From Folioceros fuciformis (lineage: Eukaryota > Anthocerotophyta > Anthocerotopsida > Anthocerotales): a stretch of 64,000 nucleotides of DNA. The DNA is taken from contig JBNGIO010006283.1 in assembly GCA_049999805.1 (NCBI GenBank), forward strand, positions 234,742 through 298,741, read 5' to 3'. Both the position numbers and the translations under genes were made by a program. Positions 11,388 to 22,173 of this stretch are shown here, in pieces (within the stretch, counting starts at the first letter, position 1; each line of letters opens with the position of its first letter). The notes beneath the pieces were generated by a model. The model saw only the letters and a program-made list of their open reading frames with translations. It was not told the DNA's origin and ran no database searches.

Positions 11388-11495
11388 ATGGATCCAAGCA
11401 TAAGAATGCTTAGTCCTGGCATATAGTGTATGTTGGGAGAGCAAATGGCCGTAGATGTCGAGAAATATCTACCAAGGCTGAGATAGGTCCAAAAA
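11388..11495 (+). repeat. Interspersed repeat, copy B
   Basis: Direct-orientation match to 7993-8102, about 3.4 kb upstream. Shared blocks include ATGGATCCAAGCA, GAATGCTTAGTCC and GGGAGAGCAAATGG. It lies about 320 bases upstream of the NAP1 start codon. Confidence 0.7.
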
Positions 11496-11810
11496 TTTCT
11501 TCTTGTTATTAACATGAAAAATGAGATACGTGGGAACGAAAAGGAACAGCCCTTGCTAGGCCACCCCTTGTGCCCCCAATCGTCCGTCCCGACCTTCCCT
11601 TTCCCTCCCTTTTTCAAGCAGGCCCGCCGTCTGCTCGCTCCCTCTTTCCATCTTGCTTTTGGTTAGGGATCTGGCGTCGTGTGCGCGCGACTGACTCCTT
11701 CTCGCGGAAGGCGTAGTTGCCGTCTTGTGCCGGCAAGGGGTGCGGCTGGCAGGGTTATTTGCATCGGATCGATACCGTCTTCGTGTGCCGGTTGGCCGGT
11801 TTCGGACACC

Positions 11811-14349
11811 ATGAGCAACGAAGGCGGCGAGAAGAATTCCAGCTTCCAGATGGCCGATTTGGGGTCTGCGCTGCCCAGCGCTGGAGGTATCACTTTACTC
11901 ATTTCTATTCTCTTCTGTCGGTGTGTGTATGCGTTATGAGACATCTCCGGATGTTTCTGCACTGTTTTTTTCGATCACCTGGGACGGTCAGACCGGCTCT
12001 TGTCCAAGATTGGATGAGATTATGTACATTCGGACGACGCCCCTCCCTAGGGCTGGACCGCTGTCGCTGACCCTTGTTCTCGGGTGGCTGTGTATTTGCA
12101 GCTATGAGTGCGGCCGCTCGCGAGGGTTTGGTCAATGTCCTGAAGGTGCGTGAATCGGTCCATGGTCAGAGGCTCTGCCTCAAGCGACAGAGCTGACGTT
12201 TAGGGTTAAAGAATTTGGAAGTCGTTGTCTACCAGGACAAGCTGGAGTACCTCACTGGGCAGTCATCCGGATACGTGGAATCTCTGCCGAAGGCCGTGAG
12301 GAGACGTGTCACTGTTCTGCAGGAGCTGCAGGTTGAGTTGATTGCCTTTTCAGTCTGTCGTGCGTGCACGTCATGTGACACTGGTCATCTTAACTCTGGA
12401 CGCGATTGTGGTTTGAACAGACTCAGCATGATGAGTTAGAGGCCAAGTTCCAGCAGGAAAAAGCCGCCCTGGAAGCAAAGTATCAGAAACTGTACGAGCC
12501 TCTCTACACAAAGGTAAAAGTCAACAGCTGCGGCTGTGTGGTTTATTTCAGCACTAAGGAAAGGACATCTGATATTGATACCGAGCATGCTGTAGAGGGC
12601 GGACATTGTCAATGGAGTTGTGGAAGTTGAGCCGGCCAAGGACGAGCCCGCAGTGGCAGAGCCGGCTGCTGCAGATGAGAAGAAGGATGAGGATGGTGTG
12701 TTTTTTTAGTGCTAAGTTGTCTTCTTGCTTGCATGTCTTGTCCGCTTTGAGTTGTCAACCTCTGAATGTCTCCTTTTCTCGGTTGTTCCCATTGTACAGT
12801 GAAGGGAGTTCCCGAGTTTTGGCTCACTGCCATGAAGACCAACGAGATTCTTGCCTTGCAGGTACTGTTTGTTGTTGCTGATCAAGTTCAAGTTAGATGT
12901 GACTGGGTTGTTTTCTCTTTGTTTTGTTCTCGGTCGTTGTCATTTTCATTTAAGCTTCTTGTAATGGCGATGCAATGGGCAATCAGATCACAGATCGGGA
13001 CGAGGGTGCTCTGAAATTCCTGAAGGACGTCAAGTGGAGCAGTCTGGATGACAACAAGGGCTTCAAATTGGATTTCTACTTTGACAGCAATCCGTACTTC
13101 AAGAATGAAGTGGTATGGTGTTTGTAGGTTTGGCTATCGCTATTTGCTATCAGAGTCTGTGGATGCATCTGATATGTTTGTGTTTCTACAGCTGAGCAAG
13201 ACCTACCACATGATCGATGATGATGAGCCTATCTTGGAGCGTGCCGATGGGTGTGCACTCTTGGCCTCTTTGTTCATTGATGCTTTTGTCTAGCTTAAAC
13301 TGAAGTGAGACGTTCTTCAGCTCATGTTTGTCTTGTGTGGCTGTAGCACGGAGATTGATTGGGTTGCAGGGAAAAATCTTACCACGAAAGTCATGAAGAA
13401 AAAGATCAAGAAAGGAGCTAAGAACACAAAGCCAGTGACCAAGACGGAACAATGTGAAAGCTTCTTCAACTTTTTCAATCCGCCCCAAGTACCTGATGAT
13501 GATGATATTGACCAGGACACGGTGCGTGCGTGAGACAACAACCTTAGGCGCGGTTTGTTCCTTCTCAAGCCTTCTGGACTACGTGAATTTGTTAACTCCG
13601 TGTTTTGCAGCAGGCTGAGGAATTGCAGGATTTGATGGAGCAGGACTACGATATTGGGTAAGCAAACAATCTGAGTTTCACGCTTTCAAGGTCTGACTGG
13701 TTTTCATGTGATCTGGAGTTGAATCGGGCTCTTTCTGTGCTTAGATCGACTATCCGAGATAAGATCATTCCCCATGCTGTATCATGGTTTACTGGAGAAG
13801 CATTGCAAGGAGAGGACTACGAAGATGATGACGAAGAGGATGAGGAAGATGGTGATGAGGATGAGGATGAGGATGAGGATGATGATGATGAAGACGATGA
13901 TGAGGAGGAGGAGGAGGAAGAGAAAGTGCGAAAGGTATTGATCATGATATCTTGCTGGGACTCACGTTGTTTAGTACGATACAGCTATCGACGTTCCAAC
14001 TCTGATGTTGCTTTCTTGTTGGGTATGTGTGCACAGCCGCGAGTGCCTTCCTCTAAGGTGAGAACCTGAAACTCGCTGGTTAATATTGCGACCTCCATCA
14101 AATGCGGGGATCACTGCAGGAAGAATGGCAGAGCATTATATAGATCTGTAGAGGGTGATTTATTGGTTGAACAGAATGTCTCAGAAATGGTTTTTGGCAG
14201 TTTTGTGCCTATAGACGGCTCCACCCATTACGTTGCTTCTCAACCCTTGGATGATGTCTTTTGGAACTTGTGTTTTTCAGCTCGCAAGCAAAAATCTTGC
14301 ATCAGGGCCGAAGGAAGGCGAACAGCCACCAGAGTGTAAGACGCAATGA
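11811..14349 (+). CDS. NAP1: Nucleosome assembly protein 1 (NAP1), histone chaperone
   Basis: NAP1 binds H2A-H2B dimers, shuttles them between cytosol and nucleus and assists nucleosome assembly. About 12 exons read cleanly with GT-AG borders. The start is [20 protein letters not shown]; the dimerisation helix region includes [20 protein letters not shown] and [10 protein letters not shown]. The core domain contains [47 protein letters not shown] and [11 protein letters not shown]. The last long exon carries [17 protein letters not shown] followed by an Asp/Glu-rich acidic tail (13811-13925). Two small final exons end ...PPECKTQ and stop at 14349. The terminal CKTQ is a CaaX-like farnesylation box, as in plant NAP1 proteins (Arabidopsis NAP1;1 ends CKQQ, from memory). 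No defects seen. Confidence 0.95.
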
Positions 14350-15039
14350 GTTGAGCGTCGCTTTTGTCGACTCTTGTTACGAATCCGGTTGAACCTCACT
14401 TGAGCACCGAGTGCGCATACGAAGCCGGAAGTCTGTTTTCCAGGGTCATTGGGAAGCTGCTTTCCCATCGCTCTGATGATTTGTCAACTGCGGGGGTTGA
14501 CCAAGTGGATATGGTAGGTTTTTCAATTTTTTTTAAGGAAGCATTATTTGAGGCCACTGCAGCCAGTTTTGTAGATCGTACAGTAGAAGAGGAAAATAAT
14601 GAATTCGACACTGAGTGGGGGGTTTTATTATGGTACATAATCAAGAGACGAATTTCCTTATCAGTCTCTCTGTGCTATGGCTATTTATGGTTGTCTATAT
14701 TCTGTCCTTGAACGAGTTTGCATTCTGAGATTTCAATGAAAGAAGACACGGGGAAAGTGAGATTGAAATCCCTGTTGTCTCTGGGTTTGGCGTGAAACCG
14801 AGAGGTGAGATTTCAATTTCGCTTTTCTCCAATAACAAACCCAGCGCGTTGTTGGGAGTGCAATGCAAACGGCTTTGGTCCATGGGCAGGAGGATCTGGA
14901 TTTAAGGACCAGGCCGGCAATGCAATGCCACCAGCCGTCTTGGTGCGATACAAGGCCCAACGCCTTCACTTCCTATACCTCAACCACACTCACCTCTCAA
15001 AATACCCGGCAGCTTAGTCTCCTATACACTTGAGAAAAA

Positions 15040-15320
15040 CAGGTTTCTAGAAAGGAGATAAATCTTCTTTATTTGAAAAAAAAAAAAAACAAGATGGGTT
15101 TGGAAAAAGGGAGAAGAATCTCCTTTACTTGAGAAAAACAAGATGGGTTTGGAAAACGGGAGACAAACCTCCTGTACTTGAGCACAACAAAGATGGGCTT
15201 GAAAAGAGGAAGACAAATTACCTACGCTCAAGTCTCCTTCATTTGAGAAAGATAAGATGGATTTAAGTCTCCTTTACTTGAGAAAAACAAGATGGGTTTA
15301 GAAAAAGGGAGACAAATTAC
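15040..15320 (+). repeat. Imperfect minisatellite, unit about 50-60 bases
   Basis: About five imperfect copies of a unit containing CTTTACTTGAGAAAAACAAG, ATGGGTTTGGAAAA and GGGAGACAAA. Copies vary in length and carry substitutions. Confidence 0.8.
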
Positions 15321-15568
15321 TAAAGGTGCCGAGGGCCATTGAATAGCACTCCATCTCAAACTCACCAGAGAGAGCTTATATATTTTTTATGATTCAAAAA
15401 AGAGGAAGATGTTGGATGGCTAATGCCATATATAGGATAACAACGACATTAGCAGGACATGTGGCGTCAACAATCCCAGCGGTAGGTAGACCCTTTCTCC
15501 TCCTAGACCATGATGTTTTAGCTGCTATTAGTAATCATTAGGCTTTAGGGGGTTAGCGTCTACTATTC

Positions 15569-15578
15569 NNNNNNNNNN
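15569..15578. other. Run of 10 N flanked by identical 47-base sequences
   Basis: Bases 15522-15568 and 15579-15625 are identical. This is the pattern of two contigs that overlap but were joined with a token gap, so the true sequence probably carries a single copy and no gap. Confidence 0.85.
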
Positions 15579-16146
15579 CTGCTATTAGTAATCATTAGGC
15601 TTTAGGGGGTTAGCGTCTACTATTCGTAGCATAGTTTATCTCCTGCTTTAGGGGTAGATGGGTTTTTCCATTTTAGTTTATCCCCCTCTTCAGTCATGGG
15701 AGTTGAGGATTGGCCATTCCCCCTCTAGGAGACCCTTAGGAGGGCCCGGGATCTCTTATCCTCACAAGCCCGATTAGTCATGCCTTCGTTTTCCTCCTTC
15801 CTTTGTGGGGGTATGAGGGGGCTTCAGGCCACCCTCATAGAAAAGCCTCAACAATGAGGGCCCTCAAGCCCTCATGCTAGATTTCTCTATTGACAAGTAG
15901 GCTCGGGCACTCCTTTGATCTTGTTCAGGGAAGGGCACCGCCTCTTGGCTATGGGCCCGTCCATGCATCAAAGCTTTCCAAGTCGTACTAGCTTCTTTCT
16001 CTACTGCGATGAGGTTTTGCCTTGGCTTGGTCCAGGTGTTGGCTTAGTCTCTCTCTTCTTGTAGTTGTGGAGTCCCCCTTGACGACCCTGGGAGCCACCT
16101 AGCGCGTTGCCCTATTGGCGGGCAACACATTGCTACTTTTAATACA

Positions 16147-16725
16147 GTGAGGGACATTATGTTTTCTTTGGCCAAGGAGGGTGGCTTCTTCCTCTACAAA
16201 GAGGGCCCATATACTTTGCTGAATGACGTCTCCCTTATTGCAAACCTTTTCCTTACCAAGGAGGACCAGGTTTCCATAACCGATGTAATAGTCATAGAGC
16301 CCACTCGGACAACCATAAGCGAGCATGTCATTATCAACCCCTCGGGGTTGGGTAGCAGAAGGAAGCGCAACAAGAAAGACTTGCAAGTACAGGCCCATGT
16401 AGCAGGGTCACGTGTTCATCCCCTTGCTATTGAAACGCATGGTGCCATGGGTAAGGATTTTTCCCAGTTTTTGAAGACATGCATGAAGGCCCATCACGTC
16501 ACTAGGAGTGGCGTCGAGCTTCCCCTATCCGGCATGGTGGCATTTTTCCGGCAATGGGTTTTGATTAGGCTACAAAAGGCCTTGGCAAACACGATGCTTC
16601 GGACAACATTAAGCGCAACGGATGCGGCTTCAATGACCCAAGTGGTAAGTAGGCTATACCTTATATCTGAATGTGACATCTTAGAGGCAATAGGGGTTTA
16701 CAGACTTAACAGACGACACGGTTAG
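16147..16725 (+). mobile_element. Transposable-element-derived ORF fragment
   Basis: Open frame of 192 codons; the first ATG is at 16159. It contains VSITDVIVIEPTRT, a polar stretch, HPLAIETHGAMGKDFSQFL and FFRQWVLIRLQKALANTML. This order (a D.V..P.R motif, a PLAIET.G motif, then a terminal RQ...LQ.A helix) resembles what I recall of the C-terminal part of reverse-transcriptase-type ORFs found as repeats in plant genomes. No catalytic reverse transcriptase motif is present. I read it as a retroelement 3' remnant. The family is uncertain, and it could also be a domesticated small gene. Confidence 0.5.
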
Positions 16726-17523
16726 GACCCCATTCTTGGCTTTTCCCCATTTTGGGTTATTCCCCTTATCACGCCGTAGATAGAACTTCCATCTCTCTTT
16801 TTTCTATAAACTCCTCATGTTCCTCCTCTTCCTGTTTAGGGATAGATGGGTTTTTCCCTCTTGTTCTCTCATATGAATAAACTATTCTCATATATAGAAG
16901 AATATTTATATTTAAAGGATTAAAATAAACATAGTATAGTAATAATAATATACTGAAAAAGTCGACCTAAATTAAGTTACTATTATAATATGTTGTTATT
17001 GAAACGCGGTGTGGGTAGATGCAGATTGGTACAAACAAGGGGTAGATGTGAACATGAGAGGCTGTATAGGGGGTGAACTTAGAGTAGCCCTTGGCAGTTG
17101 ATAGGCACAAGGCGGCACGTGCTGAAATAGGGGAAGGTAAGGTTTAGTTTAGGGGAAAAATCTGGCGTGAAGCTGGGCCGGATTGGAAGGGAGGTTGTCA
17201 TCCCAACGCCCAATAGTGAACTGCGAACTGCGAACTGCGCCAAATGACAGAATGCGGAGGTAACGACGAGTCTAATTAGAGTAGAGCTTGCAAGAGTAGC
17301 CAGCCATAGGAGCGGCCTGGCCTGGCCTGGCCAAGCATCGATCTACTAGACACACATGTAGATGGCGTATTTTCGTTGTCGTTCGAGACGCAGTTAGTCT
17401 ACATGTCGGTCACGTTAACCGCGTGGCGATCATCCACATAGTCGTTGTAAACAGACGGGAAGCTGCTTGCCAATCCAGCTCCCTCCGCTGCCTGCCCCCA
17501 GTGTGCGAGCCCAACTGCGCGCC
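16726..17523. other. Upstream region of the CNR6-like gene
   Basis: The first half is AT-rich with no gene. Near 17215-17240 there are three tandem copies of GAACTGCG-type units and near 17317-17335 a GGCCT run; both are short repeats of unknown role. The last 100 bases or so are the presumed 5' UTR. Confidence 0.4.
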
Positions 17524-18865
17524 ATGGCTTCCCAGGAGCTAGACGCCGCTTCTCGGTACGTCAAACTCGTCAAGGAGCAGGACGCGCCGCTGGAGGACAT
17601 TCGTCCAGGGGAGCTCAACCAGCCAGTCCACGTTCCTCAGGTGGGACGCGGTCCCTTCACTATCCTGCTCTCTTCCTATCTGCTGATCCACTCGTATCTA
17701 CGGCCGCGACCATGCAGCGGTGCGGGATCTGTGCTTGCTGCGCCGTAGGACCAATTGGCCAATGCGTTCCCCGCTCCCTGCTGACCTACGAAACATTGCC
17801 TGGGGTTTCTGCTTCGCCGGCATGACAATTGCGGATTGGCTGCCATACCTCTGTGGAGGAGTGGTGGAGATCGTGCATGCGGGCATGTGATTTGGGTGGA
17901 ACAGGATGCCCTACACCCTCGACGCCTGTCCTCGTAACTTGTTCCTGTCTTTCTCACGCCTTGAACTTCTGTCTTGGAACATCAGCTTGTGGTCCATCGC
18001 TGCCGAGAGTGTGGTCAACCTCTACCAGACAGCTACGAGCCGCCTGGAAATGAGCCGTGGACTACGGGCATCTTTGGTTGCGCTGAAGACACAGATTCCT
18101 GTACGTGTGTCGGTGCTTTTCTTCACACTGTTGCTCCACATTGTCTCCAGTAGTTGTTCAGCCGTTTCACTGTGTTGCGCGCCCTCCTATGATGATGTAC
18201 CCCTCGCCTGTGTCCTCGGAAAATGTTTGGTAACAGGCTTGCAACCCTACGTTGTGACTCAACCATGCTTCGTGCAGGTCTGCTTGGGGCTTTCTGCCCC
18301 TGCGTCTTGTTCGGACGGAACATCGAGAAACTGAAAGAAGACGTCTCCTGGACAACTCCCTGTATTTGTCATGCTGTAGTTGTGGAAGGGGGTATTGGTC
18401 TTGGTCTTGCAACAGCCGGCCTTGTGCATGTCATCAATCCCAGAACAGTGTTTCTGGCCGTGGAATGTCTGGTCTTTGCGTGGTGGATGTGCGGGATCTA
18501 CACAGGCTTGTTCAGACAGGAGTTGCAGAAGAAGTATCATCTTGAGGTAAAGGCATTCAGAACCTCCTCCATGAATATGACGTGTGACAAGTGGGAAGTG
18601 CTTCACACTTAAGTTGCCTCCTAACCATGCCCCTTGTCTTTTTTTTTTTCTCTTGCAGAACTCGCCGTGCGATCCGTGCATGGTGCACTGTTGCTTTATG
18701 CACTTGTGCGCTCTGTGTCAGGAGCACCGGGAGATGCAGAGCAGATTAGCAGACAACCTTGTCATGCCCATGACCGTGATAAACCCGCCCGTTCCTCAGG
18801 AAATGAAGAAGACAGAAAATCAGCAGAACTCTTCTTACGAGCATGCTGAGATCCACGCTGTCTGA
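17524..18865 (+). CDS. PLAC8-family protein, cell number regulator 6-like
   Basis: Four exons. Exon 1 (MASQELDAASRYVKLVKEQ ... GELNQPVHVPQ) starts at 17524. Exon 2 begins near 17989 (HRCRECGQPLPDSYEPP, WTTGIFGCAEDTDS). Exon 3 begins near 18280 (CPCVLFGRNIEKL, then a hydrophobic helix and AWWMCGIYTGLFRQ). Exon 4 begins near 18659 (SPCDPCMVHCC, CALCQEHREM) and ends EHAEIHAV at 18865. This is the full layout of plant CNR6-type PLAC8 proteins, which are Cys-rich plasma-membrane proteins. Related PCR/CNR members affect heavy-metal (Cd, Zn) efflux and organ cell number. The CPCVLFG and CALCQEHRE motifs are intact. The exact function in this organism is inferred only from the family. Confidence 0.92.
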
Positions 18866-19173
18866 CAAAGACGGGCTTTTCGAGTTTTCGGCAGCCAGAG
18901 ACGTGAGTGGACATCCGCACAGATCTCAGAACCGACCCGGAGCCAGTCTCTCCGAGCCAGAGCTTCTCACACTTCAGCGTCCTTGTTTCCTTTTTATTTC
19001 CAAAATCATCTCTACAGAAAAAACTCTCGGATGGAGATGGCAACAGTTTGTCTAGTCTGATGCCTACGACGGAGGTGTGTGAGTTGAAGTTGTTCCTTAC
19101 AACCTTCAGGTGATTGATATCAGGAGTTAACCAAACTTGGCAAATACTATGCATACTATGACTATTGTGGCGG

Positions 19174-21553
19174 CTAGCCTATCACTGATTCCAGCCGAGG
19201 TGGGGGTGCACCCACAACCGAATTGCGCTGGCCGAGGCCCGGCCGTTGCCTTCTCTCGGCGAAGCCTCGTCCTCCAGGGTTCGTCTTGCGTCCGTCTGCA
19301 ATCTGCCCTCCACCGAGGACCAACGACTGGCCGAGAAGGATGGCAATCTGATTGGCCATTTCCTGTGCCTGGTCGCGTTGGGGGAAACATTCGGCTGGAA
19401 AGTGGCCAGCCAGCCAGAGATAGGTGGAAAGCAACTGATGTTGAGTCTCCAGAGCCATCATCTCCAGCTGTCTTGAGGTAGCCGGGGACCCTGCCATGTA
19501 CAGCTGCACAGGGATCTTTTGACTGTACGCTATTGCATACTTCTGAAGAGCATACAAGGCTTTAGGATCCCTGGTGTTCACAGGTGCAAAGCAGAAATAG
19601 AACCGGTCTTCCAATGACAAGCCTTGCACTTTCTCCAATACGGTTGCAATCTTCTTGAGATTGTCATGACGACATAAGAAATACGAACCTTCCAGTCGGC
19701 AAATCTGGGAAAACCTGTCCAACAGTGCACCAAAACCCAGATCTGGCAGCTGAGTGGCGAAGAGTTCCATCTGTTCAAAAACAGGGAACAGACCCGCTGA
19801 TGTCGACTCCTCGATGTCTTGCTTCAGACAATGGATTAGGTATGGAATGTCAGTTGAGTAAAAGCACGTTGCCATCCCTTCCGGATAGAGACTGCTCCTG
19901 CGTCCTGCCCTTCCAGCGATTTGCTTCACCATGGACGAGGGGATGGGTCCCTTCTCATCTCCATTGAACTTGTGTAAAGTGGAGAAGACCACTCTCCTAA
20001 TGTTCAAGTTCAGTCCCATGCCGACAGCATCGCTGGCCACAAGGACATCATACCCACTGTTGGCTTCGTTGAAGAGCTTCGCTTGCTGCGTGCGTGTTTC
20101 CGGAGGCAGTGCCCCATAGACTACACAACATCGATGGCTGGTGGCAAGCTCCACCTCCCGTTTAATTTCAAAAATGCCTTTCCTGGAGAAAGCAACGATG
20201 CAGTCTCCAGCCTGCACATTCCGAAAATCTCCTCTCAATGATAGCTCATCTACCACGAGGGGCTTGAATCTCACATATTCTCGTACCACCAGCTCATCCC
20301 CAGTCGCTGCACACAGGCTCTCCAGCAGACGAATGGCACTTGAATCCCCACACACATGCACCTCATCAGCTACCAACCCTAAGAACGCTCTAGTCCAAGC
20401 CCAACCCCTATACTCATCTGCCATCATCTGAACTTCATCTATCACAGCAACTTCCCAAGGCTGGTTCATGAAGGCCATCTCGACGGTACAAGCCAGGTGC
20501 TCAGCGAACGGCACATCCTTCTTTTCTTGTCCTGTGCGCAGGTTGCAGTACACCCCCTTAAGATTGACAAAATCGTATACTTCCATCGCCAGCAGTCTGA
20601 GAGGACTGCAATAAATCCCGTTCTTCGCCGCCATGAAGCGCTGAAGTGCATTGTACGTCTTACCACTGTTGGTAGGCCCACAGTGATAGAACACTTTGCG
20701 TTTCACAGCCCGAGCGAAGGGATACCACCCTTCAGGCTTGGTCAAATCAGCAGTGCTCACAAGTTCCCGATACCTACTGATCTCCTGAGGGTATGTCTCC
20801 ACACAATACTCTGCAAAAATTGGGAACAAAAACTCTTCCGCCTTGTTAGTAGGACCCATTCCGATCAAAAAAGCACGTAGCTCTCCCGAAGATCTCTTCA
20901 TGAACCACTTGCGGAAAGAGCTGCAAGCGGTAGGGAAAAACTTCGAATTCACATAAAGAGCAAGAGCCTGATCAGATGCCCACCTGGAGCCAAAGGAAAG
21001 AAAGTGTAAGCATGCGGCATTCTGCTACCAAAACCCATCGTGTAGAACAAGAGAATCGTAGAATTTCAACATACTTCCAAGCCAACGTGCATGCAGAAAC
21101 GGGGTCTCACCCTCTGCTGGCAAATCTTCGAAATATCTCTCCCAGCGAGCCCCTCTGCTTGCTCGGTACGCCCTCGAATTTCTCACACTCCTGCAGAGCC
21201 CTGAAAATTGCATGGGAATCCTGAAACTCGACTCGTCCTTTCCCAGTACTAGCTACACCATCTCCACCTTCAGTATTAATCATACTACCATTGTCCATTG
21301 CCCCTCGGGCTGCAGACGGGCTTCCATCCCTTATCCGCACTGATGCACTCGCGAAGTGCCTGTCCTGGTGACCACAACCCGCTCCGTAGAGAAAATGCCG
21401 CAGCTCGGACCTCCAATCATGCAAACCGGGATCTCCCCCAACATCACCACGTACAACCGAAACCTGGACCAGGAACTCGCGTTCCAATACACGACTCCGG
21501 GGTCGAGCCCGCCGGAGCAATTGGTGTAGGATCCTGAAGTGGACCCTACCCAT
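19174..21553 (-). CDS. SUV3: SUV3-type mitochondrial DExH RNA helicase
   Basis: SUV3 is an ATP-dependent RNA helicase of the mitochondrial degradosome. Two exons: 21553-21111 and 20983-19174, joined in frame as ...RFASRG|WASDQALALYV. Exon 1 begins MGRVHFRILHQLLRRARPRS, an Arg-rich stretch lacking early acidic residues and consistent with a mitochondrial presequence. A later ATG at 21298 (MDNGSMINTEGG) is an alternative start. Exon 2 has the Walker A motif GPTNSGKTYNAL, the DExH-type box VIDEVQMM, and motifs VASDAVGMGLNLNI and QIAGRAGRRSS. The SUV3 C-terminal region follows (LPVQLYMA-like segment, LETQHQLLSTYLWLAGHFP). It ends LESVIG at 19174. The neighbouring LTO1 gene on the same strand stops only 14 bases upstream of the 21553 ATG. 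Confidence 0.92.
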
Positions 21554-21567
21554 CTCATCGAGGTAGA

Positions 21568-21999
21568 TCAAAAATCAGCCGCCCCTGCGGCAGCCAAGGC
21601 ACGAGGCAACTCAACGTTGTGCAGCGGAAACGAGAGCAATGAAGCTGCAGCCCGGAAGTTGGCCCTTATGAGGTCCAGTTGCTCGTTCAGCTGCGCTTGC
21701 TGGGGCCACACTAGAGGGAAAGTCAGTAGCTGCTGATGCAGCTGCCGCAACCTGCGCGCAGCCCTGTCAGGGAAGAGTTCTGGATGAAGCTGTTGGGCGG
21801 CCCGCCACACATCCAGGCAGCCGCGGTAGAAACCCACCTCCTCCCCTACCTCGAACCCTGTCTTCAACCCCACCTCGTAGCCTTCCTCACGTCCCTGCCT
21901 CACGCCCACTCGGAAGCCTTCTTCGTAGCCCGCCCGCACAATCTGGTCCTCAAGCCCAACTGTAGCCTCGAAGGGATCGTCGCTGTCTGTGCTCGTCAT
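21568..21999 (-). CDS. LTO1-like protein (Yae1 domain), adaptor for Fe-S assembly of ABCE1
   Basis: Single-exon gene of 143 codons starting MTSTDSDDPFEATVGLEDQ. Residues about 20-55 carry the Yae1/Lto1 signature of repeated G...G turns (GYEEGFRVGVRQGREEGY, then GLKTGFEVGEEVGFYRG). In yeast and human, LTO1 with YAE1 links the cytosolic Fe-S targeting complex to the ribosome-recycling ATPase Rli1/ABCE1. The length fits human LTO1 (about 137 residues). The C-terminus reads AADF. Known targeting-complex recognition tails end in [LIM]-[DES]-[WF], so D-F fits while A is off-consensus. The stop codon at 21568-21570 is 14 bases before the SUV3 ATG on the same strand. The frame is open upstream of 21999 but has no ATG there. 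Confidence 0.85.
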   Translation of the reverse strand: MTSTDSDDPFEATVGLEDQIVRAGYEEGFRVGVRQGREEGYEVGLKTGFEVGEEVGFYRGCLDVWRAAQQLHPELFPDRAARRLRQLHQQLLTFPLVWPQQAQLNEQLDLIRANFRAAASLLSFPLHNVELPRALAAAGAADF

Positions 22000-22173
22000 C
22001 GCTCCTCTCGCATAGCAACCCAATCCCGCCGCCACCTTCACCAGGCTTTGTCTAAAGGAATTAGGGTGGTAACCAGTTCAACCCCTTCACCTACTGTTGG
22101 AGCGAGCCGTACACGAGCACAGACCTGTGTTTAGCAGCGTACCAAGCTACGCTATGGGATAGTTGTGGTGATA
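22000..22173. promoter_or_regulatory. Short divergent intergenic region between LTO1 and the ET-like gene
   Basis: The start codons of the LTO1 gene (21999, minus) and the ET-like gene (22174, plus) are 174 bases apart, so both 5' UTRs and promoters must fit here or overlap the genes. A shared bidirectional promoter is inferred from geometry only; no TATA box was recognised. Confidence 0.4.

Larger units (their letters stand above)
14350..16146. other. Repeat-rich intergenic DNA downstream of NAP1
   Basis: No gene is seen. The stretch contains the NAP1 3' end, a minisatellite (about 15040-15320), a 10-N run at 15569-15578 flanked by identical 47-base sequences, and presumed decayed transposon sequence. 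Confidence 0.5.
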
